64,000 bases of DNA, taken from positions 54,529,608 through 54,593,607 of the forward strand of contig OZ024794.1 of assembly GCA_964017045.1 (NCBI GenBank), in the 5' to 3' direction. Within the stretch, counting starts at the first letter, position 1. Each line of letters begins with the position of its first letter. A program made the translations under genes and the position numbers. Under the pieces are notes generated by a model. The model searched no databases. It was given only the letters and a program-made list of their open reading frames with translations, and was not told the DNA's origin. This document shows positions 36,060-47,600 of this stretch, piece by piece. The stretch comes from Omphiscola glabra. Its lineage: Eukaryota > Mollusca > Gastropoda > Lymnaeidae.

Positions 36060-37400
36060 GTGAGCGGTTGGCTCTGATTAAGCGACCTGGCTTCTGTTGG
36101 ATGAGATACGCGTTTGCTGGGATGGCCGGCACTAGCCCCATGATCACTTAATAAAGAATTGTTAGGCGGAGCTTTTCTCGTCTGTCTTTGAGGGAGGGGA
36201 TGTCAAATATTTTTAAGAGGCCAGTGACGAATCCAGGAGTGGTGTATTCGTAGTCGCGTGCGATGAAGCGCACTGCGTTACGTTGGATTCGCTCCATCTT
36301 TTCCACGTCTTGATTTAGGTATGGGTCTCAGATGATTACACCAAATTCCAGTAGTGGACGGGCGAGTGCAAGATAGGCATTTCGTTTGCAGGATGTTGGG
36401 CAGTGGCGCAAATTTCTACGAATGAAACCTAGTGTGGAGTTGGCTTTTTTTCAAATTTTGTTTTTATGGGGTGTTCATTTTAGGTTATTCGAGAAGAGAA
36501 TTCCAAGGTATGGATTATTTGATACTTGGAGAATTGTGATGTTTAGGGAGTACATATAGCTTGATGGTTTTATCTTGAGATGCTCATTGTGTAGCATTTG
36601 GTTTCGTTAAATTTCATGCCACATTTGTACGCCAAATTTATTAGGCATTTGAAATCGGCTTGGAGGTGGTTCTGATCATCGTAGCTATTTATCTCTCTGT
36701 AGACAAGACATTCATCTGCAAATAGCCTCACTTGAGATTTTACGGTATCGGAAAAGGTCGTTTATGTGACAGAGAAAGAGAAGTAGGCCCAGCACTGTTC
36801 CTTGACGAACTCCCGAGTCTTGCTTTTCCCGATTGGACGCCATCTACCACTACTTGTATGCTCTGTTGTGTTAGGAATGTTGAGAGCGAGAAAGGAAGGT
36901 TGCCGGTGGAGATTGTGTAGAAGAAGGCTGTGTGGAACAGTGTCGAAGGCCTTTGAGAAGTCGAAAATTATCGACCTGGTTACCTTTGTCATAGTAGGCC
37001 AGGAGGTCATTGGTGGTGATGATTAATTGAGTTTCTGTTGAAAATCCAGAGCGGAATGCGTGGTTTAAGTTGGTCAAAATGTTGTAGTGTTCAAGGTGGT
37101 TCATGATGTAGCAACAGATGATGTGTTCTATAATGTTTCATGGGACGGAGGTCGATGATATTGGGCGGTAGTTTGCTGGGTTATGATGGTCACCTTTCTT
37201 GTAGGCACTCATGATATTTGCATCAAGCCAACCTAGCGGGAGTTTGCTGGAGTCAAGCGACTTTTGGAAAATGCGGGTGATGGTTTGGGCAATGTTTTCA
37301 GCCAGGGTCTTCAGGACAATATTCGGGATACAGTCAGGTCCGGACGCTTTATTGGGGTTATATTTTTTTGAAAAGTTTGGCTACTCCTGGTTCAGTTAAG
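36060..37400 (-). pseudogene. LINE reverse transcriptase relic, unit 3
   Basis: Same element as at 262-1730. On the - strand the pieces read, from high coordinate down: GPDCIPNIVLKTLAENIAQT (about 37290-37350), KKGDHHNPANYRPIS (about 37160-37205), HAFRSGFSTETQLIITTNDL, IIFDFSKAFDTVPHSLLLHN (about 36925-36985), and remnants of the FADDC region near 36710. Frames change several times. It is a jockey/CR1-type reverse transcriptase without a recognisable endonuclease domain. Confidence 0.8.
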
Positions 37401-38331
37401 TATTGTTCATTTAACGATCCAAATTCTAAAAAACGATTACAATTTCAAAAAGAGTTATTTTGATAACACAAAACAGATTGTATCGCTTGCAAGTGTTAAA
37501 TTTACACCAGACGCAAAATTTACAAGCTCACTGATTAGAAATGTCGTGTCGCATCTAAATTTAAGGAATAAAAAAGAAAGTTTAATAAAGATGTTAACTG
37601 AATACTCTATCCTCTATTGCAGGGGTCTTCAGTATGTCCTATACTCATGAGCCGGCTCGCTGCTCAATTTATTTGAGTGGAAACGTCATTGCAACAGCAA
37701 CATACAAAAAAAGATTAATATTTAACATTTGGATTTATAAAAGTTACTAGTAATAGTAAGAACAAATTTATAACGCAATGAACTGTAGTTTTTTTTTTAT
37801 AAATTATGCAACGTTTATTTCTGTTTATTAAAATAATATGGTTGCATTAAATAGCAAATCTTTGCTTTATTTATTTTTGGAAAAAACTTTTTAAGGCTAA
37901 AGCAGTGTTTCCCAACCTCTTTTGTGCCATGCCCCTCCCCCCAAACACACACACTATGTAAATATATACATAATTTTAAATATTCCAAAATTGAATTGTT
38001 TCCACTGCATGAAAGGTTTTAGGAAGAAGAAATGTTTAATCAAATACAGTAAGTAAATTTTATAAACAAATAATTGAGACCCGAAATTAAAGTGCAAAAT
38101 GAAAGTTATTTCTAAAATATTTTAATTGTTTATTATTTCCTTTATCATTCATTATAATTAAGAGATCACAAATACAGTGATTCGTTGGACAAGCAATGCC
38201 GGCGTCAAACAGTTATTAAGTTTTTTTTTAGGCCCCAAGACATCCATTAATAAATTATATGGACCGGGCTGTTTTGTTAGTAGACGTGTGTAATTGTAAT
38301 TCTTGGTGTATCCAGGTATATAATCTATTAA

Positions 38332-38334
<3 letters not shown>
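37401..38334. other. Duplicated AT-rich DNA with hAT-like ends
   Basis: Collinear with about 1731-2570 and 3998-4322. The 19-bp array of unit 1 is here only one unit (38161-38180). Holds the same two hAT-like motifs (about 37619 and 37903). No gene. Confidence 0.55.
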
Positions 38335-38366
<32 letters not shown>

Positions 38367-39436
38367 TCTCATATAAGGTATATAAAAAATATGTGAAAAT
38401 TTATTTGCTTGTTTGCGACTTTGTGGATTTGTTCCGTCTACGTTTCTACATGGATTGATGGATCTAGACCAAATTTGGTACATGTATCCATTATTATCCA
38501 GGAGGAAATACTGGGCGTGAACTTTACAAACTATGCCTTTCTGGGCCGGCGACTCTAAACAATTTTTTTTTCTAAAATGAGCTATATAAATAAAATTAAC
38601 AACAAATACTTCTGCATGAATATATGGATCTTGACCAAAGGGTACTGAACTTATAATACCCATTCCGATTTCCATCTATAAGATATATAACTACCAATAG
38701 GCTTAAGCAACGCTAGAGGATGTATGTGAATTAATGGATAAAGGCCTAGCTTTTTAGCAATACCCTTCATAGTCCGCATTGAAATATGGTGGATTTAAAA
38801 CTAATAATATTAAATCCATTCAGGGAATATATAAAACTTTGTTTTAAACATACCCCTCATAATCCCAACGAGTACGTGATCCCACCGAGGAACAGGATCC
38901 TAAAGGTGAACGGGTTCTTACAAAAAACGTGATCTCCCTTGGTAACCGTATCACAACAGACAATAGATCCCAACAGGAATGGGATCCCAGATACCACCGA
39001 GGTAAGGGAACTCGCCGGGGAACGGGATCCCATGGGAGAACACCATCCCATCTAGAAACAGGATCCCACCCAAGAATGGGGTGCCAACGGGACTGGGATC
39101 ACATCAGGAAACGGAATCTCATTAGATATGGGATCGCATTTCCAAACGGGATCCAGGAATGGGATCGCATCGGGGAATGGGATCCCATTCGGAAACGGGA
39201 TGCGGGATCCCATTTGGAAACTGGATCCCATCGGGGAACAAGATCACATCGGGAAACGGGATCCCATCGGAGAACTAAATGTTGACAAAAGTTATAAATG
39301 AGACAAATAAAAGATTTTTTTTTTTACTTAACCGACGGCTTTTAAGTGTCTTTAGTTTCGAATTAAGCTAAATATCTGTTGTAATCTTTGTTCCAAATGT
39401 GATCCCGTGTAACGCCGGGTTTATTTGCTAGTATAT
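38335..39436 (-). mobile_element. Repeat-cored ACTAGC/(AT)n element, unit 3
   Basis: Complete partner of 4322-5455. On the - strand it begins actagcaaataaacccggcg (39413-39432), has a gggatcc-rich core of about 20-bp units (38875-39275), a conserved block around 38410-38520, and an (AT)n end (38335-38362). Non-coding. Confidence 0.6.
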
Positions 39437-40105
39437 ACAGACACACACACATACACACACTTATGTATATATTATATAAATGCAAATGGATCAGATCTGC
39501 ATGTTAAGCTGGGGTTAAGATGTTGATTGCGGTTGAAAAGAGTGGTGGGGTGTGGGGTGTGGGGGGGGGTGGAGGCCTCACATTACCAATATTTAGACAC
39601 ATTAAATTGTTTAACCACTCAAAAGATATAAGCACCAGCCCCCACCCTCCCAGTTCTTCCTCGTATATGCTTACATCAATACCCGTAATAATTAGCGCAC
39701 ATGTGGTTGTTCTCTAAATATTTATTTTCGTTCAATTTAGTGACACGTTGGTAAGAAATATTTCTTCAGCTGCCTTCCAGATTCAATCTGTTACCTTCAC
39801 CTTTATTCAATGAGACGTATTGACGGCAGCAGACGTGGGGGGAAACTCGACACGATCAAGTCAACGATTGCATTTTACATTTTTTTGTGTGAAAACACCT
39901 AGCATCTCATTCACGTGGGGGCATATTAGTGGCGTGGCTTTTCTATGTTCTAATCAATATCAACTATCTCGCAACAACGGGGGAACAGACAACACACGGA
40001 TGACGTTTTTTTTCTTCCAACTTTGTTCAAACCTCCTGTGGTTTTAATGTGTTGTGTAAGACTCTGACTTGACTTTGACGTAAATTGGAACTTAAAACTA
40101 TAGAA
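39437..40105 (+). other. 5' flank of the hydroxylase gene
   Basis: Likely promoter and 5' untranslated region. A TATA-like tatataaat lies near 39474, but the transcription start cannot be placed. Contains GT-rich and poly-G tracts. Confidence 0.35.
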
Positions 40106-40287
40106 ATGAGTCGCGTCTACGTTCGCTTTATATTGACCCTGGCGCTAGTTCACGTGTCCACGTCGGATATTTACACGTCGTCCAAGAAAATTGAGGACAT
40201 GGTCCTGCTAGAGGAGCAGACGTTGGAGAAGCTTTTCGGAGATGTGTCCAAGCTAGGAGATGACCAAGCCATGTCCTACTTCTCCGA
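40106..40287 (+). CDS. P4HA-like exon 1
   Basis: ATG 40106 opens MSRVYVRFILTLALVHVSTS, a signal peptide, then the N-terminal domain to SYFSE. The next upstream in-frame triplet option is only a TTG at 40085. Donor gtaagt; leaves two bases of a codon. Confidence 0.9.
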
Positions 40288-41582
40288 GTAAGTGACACCT
40301 GTTTTTTTCCTTCACTTTATCTCCCGTATCACCACGCGACGAATGTTTTTTTTATGTGTTTTTTTATGAAGAAAATTTGAAAAGCAGGTTGTCGTGTGAC
40401 GTCATTGCTTTCAGGAGTAGACAAAATGTAAATCATCAAGTTAAATGGTAATTTCAAACTCTTACATTTGCCGTAATATTTATCTTGCACCGACAATCGT
40501 AAAATTGGACGACTCCTTAATTTCACCGGTAATTCTTTTACACATTAATTAGTTATACATTAGGCAATGGCGAAAATCGGGTAACATGGATTGTTTAATA
40601 ATGATTGATCGCCTTGTTACTTTCTTATCTTACTCTAATGCCCTTTTTGGGCAGTATGTGCAGATAAAGAAATACTGACAGGGAGCAAACATTGTTTTCA
40701 TTTTACCCTAAAGTATTAACAACAGATCGAACTTGGAGCGATCAAACCGTTTCTCATGGGCAACAACAGTTATAAAATAAGACGTATTGATTGTTTCCGA
40801 ACCAATCCTCTCACAGTGGCCTACTGTATAAATCTCTTGACTTAACATGACAGAATAAGTATTAGCCCGGTGATATTGATTAGAACATGGCTTTTATTTG
40901 CAGCGCTTGATCCTTTCTTCATTTTTAAACCACATCTCGATTTCGAAACACATGTCCGCGATGAAAAAAAAATGCTAATAAAAATAAACCTGATTTCCTG
41001 TGTGTTCTCGCAGACCATGACACTGCCTCCCGCAACCCCAGGGGACGCATGCACCCCTGGTTAAGAACGCCTTGATTAGAATCAAGTTCCAACGCAATCG
41101 TTCTTTCAAACATTTCATTTGAAAAGCTAAAGATAGGTTTTAAATCACATATTATCGTGGCCTCTTCTCGATACGATAGGCTTGCGTGGACCCATTGCTT
41201 GAATCTTTTTGGATACGATAGGCTTGCGTGGACCCATTGCTTGAATCTTTTTGGATACGATAGGCTTGCGTGGACCCATTGCTTGAATCTTTTTGGATAC
41301 GATAGGCTTGCGTGGACCCATTGCTTGAATCTTTTTGGATACGATAGGTTTGCGTGGACATATTGCTGGAGTTTTGTTGGATACGATAGGTTTGCGTGGA
41401 CAAAACTGCTTGAGTCTTCCGGATCCTGTTAAAATTAAATTTTGTGAAGTATTAGCGCAGAAAGAGGCGATTTACTGTCCATGAAACCAACTTATTGGCC
41501 TAAAGAAAAAAATGCCAGGCCTGATGATTTCGTCCTGCAAAGTCATACCACGTCTCTTTGAGACAATCGGATGCTTGTAAAA

Positions 41583-41614
<32 letters not shown>

Positions 41615-44600
41615 GATAAAAAAAAGGAAAAGTCTTTGTCTAAGTAGACGTGGGTTAGGCTCGATGAAAGGAAAATACATAAAATACTGCTAGCTCAATA
41701 AGAATATTTATGTGCGAATTAGCCTACAACTGCATTTTGCTGAGGTAGTTCGGGAACAAGTTTTTTTTTTGAAAATGACTAACATAATTTGGGGCAAATT
41801 CTTGAAAGAAATTTTCATTTTTTGTGGTCTTGAAGAAGAGAAAAAAACGAACCAAAATGAAGCCTCTTGTGTAAAGTTAGAAGAATGTGTAAACGTTGCT
41901 TAGTTTTCTTTGGTTTCCGGTATAAAAATTAAATGACGTTAAGCCATGTGTGAAGGGAAACACGTGAGTTCACTCTATCATGGCCCAGGCCAGGCCTTGC
42001 CTTCAAAGTTCGATTTGAAGCAGATGGTATCGGGGGGGGGGGGGGGGGATTTTTCTATTTCTTTGTCACAGACTTGTTAATATCAATATACCGTTTTATG
42101 GTTGATGCGTTATTTTGTTGGTTGTTAACATTCTCGACATCTGCCCCATGACCATGTAAAAAAAAACAACACATTTTGCTACCGATCTGCGCTGTGTTCA
42201 AAAGCCCATAATGTTTATCAATATTTGTTTTGGCCTACGGATTTCTGTAATTTAAGACAAAAATATAAGGAATCAGTGGCCGTGGAAGACTTGAGCTGAA
42301 GCTATTTTTAAGGAGATAATTCTAAACTCAGTTTACAAATATTTTTACACATGGATTGGCGGCAAAAATGTTTTTGTTTGTGTGTGTGTGTGGGGGGGGG
42401 GGGGGCTAGTGTACTTGCATCCCTCTGGCTTATGAAATAGTTCGAAACTGTAAATATGCAAAATACAAAATAAATCATGTTTCCTGTTATTGACTGGTTC
42501 CAAAATAGGTGTTTAGTGCCACAGGTTAATATCAATAAAAATTCAGTCAACCAGAGCACTGCCCATGTTATCACAAAGAAACAGATCCAACCAGAGCACG
42601 GTCCAAGTTATCACTAAGAAACAGAGTCAACCAGCGCACGATCCATGTTATCACATAACAGCAGATAGACAAAAGCTTAGAAAATACTTAAATTATTACC
42701 AGGGTCGATGATAACAATGACGAGATCACTATGCTGACGAAGTAACTATTCTAACAAGATCACTATTGTGACGAGATCACCAGTCTGACGAGATCACTAT
42801 TGTGACGAGATAACTCTTCTAACAAGATCATTATTATGACGAGATCACTATTCTGACGAGATCACCAGTCTGACGAGATCACTATTGTGACGAGATCACT
42901 ATTCTAAAAGAGTTTTTTTAAACACTACTTATTTATTTATTATTTTTACTTTTTTATTTAAATCCCAGATTTTACCAAGGCCGGATGACTAAAGTGAAAG
43001 CGAGACAACGAGAGGTTCTCTTGGATTACTTGAAACATCCTAACGGGGTTTACCTGACCATGAAGCAGTTTGTGGCAGACTATAAAGGGATCCGTTCAGT
43101 GTTAAGTACGGGCGACATACTATGGCCTTATTCAGGGGTCCACAACATTTCATCCGGAGACTCAAATTGAGACGCAAAATGGGCGCAAAGTTGTAATGTT
43201 GGGATAAAATGAAACCATTAACTTTCAATGCAAGGTGCACAAAACCTAAAAGTGGCATGGGCTCTCCAAAAGTCATAAGTGGCCTGGGCCCTCCAAAAGT
43301 CATAAGTGGCCTGGGCCCTCCAAGAGTCATAAGTGGCCTGGGCTCTCAAAAAGTCATAAGTTACCTGGGCTCTCCAAAAGTTATAAGTGGCCTGGGCTCT
43401 CCAAAAGTTATAAGTGCCCTGGGCTCTCCAAAATTTATAAGTGGCCTGGGCTCTCCAAAAGTTATAAGTCGCCTGGGCTCTCCAAAAGTTATAAGTGGCC
43501 TGGGCTCTCCAAAAGTTATCATTGGCCTGGGCTCTCCAAAAGTCATAATTGGCCTGGGCTCTCCAAAAGTCTTAGGTGGCCTGGGTCCTCCAAAAGTCAT
43601 AAGTGGCCTGGGCTCTCCAAAAGTCATAAGTGGCCTGGGCTCTCCAAAAGTCATAAATGGCCTGGGCTCTCCAAAAGTCATAAGTGGCCTGGGCTTTCCG
43701 TCTTGCGATGGCTCCAAACATTGTAATATTTAGCTTTCCAAGATTCTTTCATAATATATCGGACTAGCTGGCTCAGTGTTGGGAACTTTAGCTCTGTATT
43801 AACCAATTTAAAGATTACTGGACGCAAACATTTGCACACGTAATACAAACATTGGAATAGTTGTGGACATTTGAAAAGTTAGCATTAAAAATAATTGTCA
43901 AGTTCTCTTCTCTACGATCAAAAGCACTAGACATTGTTTGCACACATAATAACTCTTGTCGATTAATTAATTTAACGAAAGCCTGCATATTTTCCGTGAA
44001 ATTAACAGATTCAAAAAATGACATCGCCAAAGACTTCTCTGTTGTGGCTACCGAGGAGGATCTCGTAGGAGCTCGGAAATCCTTCATCAGGTTGCAGGTG
44101 GGTATACTTTACTTAAAAGTAATGCTAAATGAACATGGTCCAACCGTCATTGCGTATAACATCTACACATGTTTTTTAGCATTGGTTTTCCAAAGCGTTA
44201 GAGGATTCACGTGTTTATGACTGTGGTTCCTAAACAGAAATAATCTGAGGGCCCCTTTATATTAAAAAAATATTTTGATGTAACCAGCTAACATACTAAC
44301 CTACATAGTCTGATTGAGGCTTGAACTTATGCTCTTAAAGCCCCCGTCTAGTACATTGGCAACCAGCGCCATCTGCTGGGCTGCGCCATATAACAGTCAT
44401 AATGTATAGCTCTCCCGCCGCCTTGCCCCCCCCCCACCCCAATCCCACAGTCTCCATCATTTAACTAAATTATGTTAAAGTAAATAATATATATTTTTTA
44501 TTTTGAAATTCATGTTAATATTTGTTTTGCGGACTTCAGCGGTTTAAAATCCGCCATTTCTATTGAACTTAAGTACAATGCATGTGTAACGCTGCAGTCT

Positions 44601-47600
44601 AACTCTATCCACCAAGGAAGTGTACGGGCTGGAACCACGAGATATGATCAAAGGTAATTATCTTGGCTACAGTGGACCAGCTCTGTCTGTCTTAGACGCC
44701 TTTCAAGTTGGGCAAGCTGCTTTTTCTGGTAAGACTTGTGTGTGTGTGTGGGGGAGGGGGGGGGGCGAGAAATCTGAGCCGGAGAAACCCAAAATGAAGG
44801 ATAGATGTTTCATGCGGGCGCAAAAAAAAGATATGCTTTATTATTATGTATGCTCGTTTAACTTTATTGAATTCTAAGCGTATTAAAATTGGCCTGCAAC
44901 TATTCGCACCCGGGTACCAGAAGTGAGGGGTTGGGATAAAAAAAACATCTAAAATATTATTGTTGGGTTTGTAAGACAAAATGTGGTATCACATTAAAGA
45001 TAATTGAATGGACTTAATGTTTGTAAACTTAATTCTTCAGCGCCCGGGTCCGACTGGCGGTGCTGGGAGTCCGGGTCCCATTAGACTCAATCACATTCGG
45101 GTGTCATTTGTGGTAGTTTATTTTAGTTAAACGAGAGAATTAAGTTTACAAACATACAGTCCGTTCAATTATCTTTCATTTGATACCAAATGTTGTCTTA
45201 CAAACCCAACAATAATATTTTAATTAGTTTTTTCATTTCCAACCTCTCACTTATGGTACCCGGATGCGAATAGCCCCTACGATTAAAATTAGTTTGAAAG
45301 GCACGTTTAGTAAGTATTTTCTTTTATTTGAATGTATAACGTACAGTTGTGAGTGATACTTCTACTATTCCATTTGGTGCAGCCTATTTGAGATACTACA
45401 AACAGGCTCGGACAATTCCTAAGTATTTATAATTTTTCTTGAAACGTCTTTTTTTTAATATCCGGGACAGAGGGAAAAATGAATAGCTCTGCATCGTGGC
45501 TTGAGGCAACTCTGGACTTGAGAAGGAACTCTTCCTCGTGGAGCAACGAATATCCTTCAGAGGGACAGATAATTGCGCTCCTTGGGCGCGTACACATGAG
45601 AGTAGGTTTTGTCTTATTCTAAATACATTGACGTATCCAGATTTTTACATCAAGTCCGAGTGAGAAATTTTGGTAGAATCTTTATAAAATTCAAATACAT
45701 GTCTTCCAAAAATTTCCTCCTCAACCCCTACTTATTGACTACAAACCTTAATTAACATCCTCCACATCCTCTATCTTGAAGATGACATGTTCTATTGGCA
45801 CACCTTGCCGAAATTTGCACTCCTGTAGAACTCCGTATACCCTCACTAGTGAATCTCCCTAGCTGCTCACCTGTATCGTTTCTTTTCACCCTAACATGGC
45901 ATTAATTAATTCACGTATAAAACTATATTTTTAAACTGTTATCAAATTGAGACATAATGAATACTGTCATGGCCACTGCAAATTGAGACAGAACAAATAT
46001 TGTCATGGCCCCAGCTAATTGAGAAACAACAAATATTGTCATGGACACAGGTAATTGAGACACAACAAATACTATCTTGGCCCCAGCAAATTGAGACAAC
46101 AAATACTGTCTTGGCCCCAGGTAATGGAGACACAACAAATACTATCTTGACCCCAGCAAATTGAGACAACAAATACTGTCTTGGCCCCAGGTAATGGAGA
46201 CACAACAAATACTATCTTGGCCCCAGCAAATTGAGACACAGCAAATACTATTTTGACCCCAGCAAATTGAGACACAGCAAATACTATCTTGACCCCATCA
46301 AATTGAGACACAACAAATACTGTCTTGGCCCCAGCAAATTGAGACAACAAATACTGTCTTGGCCCCAGCAAATTGAGAGAACAAATACTGTCTTTGACCC
46401 TGCAAATTGAGACAACAAATACTGTCTTAGTACCAGCAAATTGAGACAACAAATACTGTCTTGGCCCCAGCAAATTGAGACAACAAATACTGTCTTGGTG
46501 CAAAAGGATTTATTGGCACGGATTTGCGTTGATATCCATACAAAGCGTCTTACCGCCATAATGTATTAATGCACCATTTGGAAATAATATCAGATAGCCT
46601 TACAAATGTCAGAGTCCTGGGATCGATACTTTGGATTTGTTTTCCATAGGCCGTTGGACAGTTGCTTTAGTAATTTTAAAATGAGATGACGCCCACAAAA
46701 CGATGTTATCATTTCAAAATCAACGATTTTTTTTACCATTAGATCATCTTAATGTCCCAAGATTTGGCTTGACCATTTGATCATCTTAATTTCCCAAGAT
46801 TTGGTTTGACCATTCTATCACCTTAGTGTCCCAAGATTTGGTTTGACCATTCTATCACCTTAGTGTCCCTAGATTTGGTTTGACCATTCTATCACCTTAG
46901 TGTCCCAAGATTTAGTTTGACCATTCTATCACCTTAGTATCCCAAGTTTTGGCGTGACCGTTCGATCACATCAGTGTCCCAAGATTTGGCTTGACCATTT
47001 TGATCATCTTAAAGTCCCAGATTTGGCTTGACCATTTGATCATCTTAATGTCACAAGATTTGGTTTGACCATTCGATCAGATCAGTATCCCAAGATTTGG
47101 CTTGTCCATTTGATCCCCTTAATGCCCCGAGATTTGCCTTGATGCTTGGGGCAGGTATAATAAGCTCAACTTATTTCTCTACGACACCCTATGACACCCT
47201 ACGACACCCTATGACACCTTACGACACCCTACGTTGTAAAGGTTTGACGTTTTGTTAATGCAACGTTTTCATTTTCTTCCTTTCCCGTGACAGATGAGCC
47301 ACGACGGTACCGCTGAAAGTCTGTTCCGCAAATCAGTTATTCTCGGTAGGTATGGCTCTGTTCGTTGTACGTGGTAATATGAAGTGACATGAAGGTGCAG
47401 TGGCTGGACTGTGGTTTGCTGCCATGGATGTCATCTCAAGTTTCTCTCTTTGTTTGTTTTAATAACAAAAACACTACTCTTTAAACTTGAGCACCTGAGG
47501 AGCGGATTGATTCAGTTTTTAGCCTTGAAAAAATTGTTAAAATTATGTATTTGATATTTAGATTTGGGACAAATCAAGAGATAAACCAGCTGTACAAGTC

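Larger units (their letters stand above)
32482..45060. repeat. Segmental duplication, unit 3
   Basis: This copy joins a LicD-like pseudogene, the LINE relic and the first four exons of the complete hydroxylase gene. It lacks the solo LTR and the 2.4-kb element of unit 2, and several minisatellites are reduced to one or three copies, so it gives the empty-site reference for those insertions. Confidence 0.8.

Noticed and set aside
39470..39482. TATA box for the hydroxylase gene
   Set aside because: AT-rich context and more than 600 bases from the ATG; also present in the dead copy, so no support for function.
43101..43106. gttaagta as the exon 2 donor
   Set aside because: Better match to the donor consensus, but leaves a phase that puts a stop early in exon 3.
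43209..43733. 174-codon open frame of SGLGSPKVI repeats
   Set aside because: Arises from a 27-bp minisatellite, is open on both strands, and sits in an intron between exons 2 and 3.
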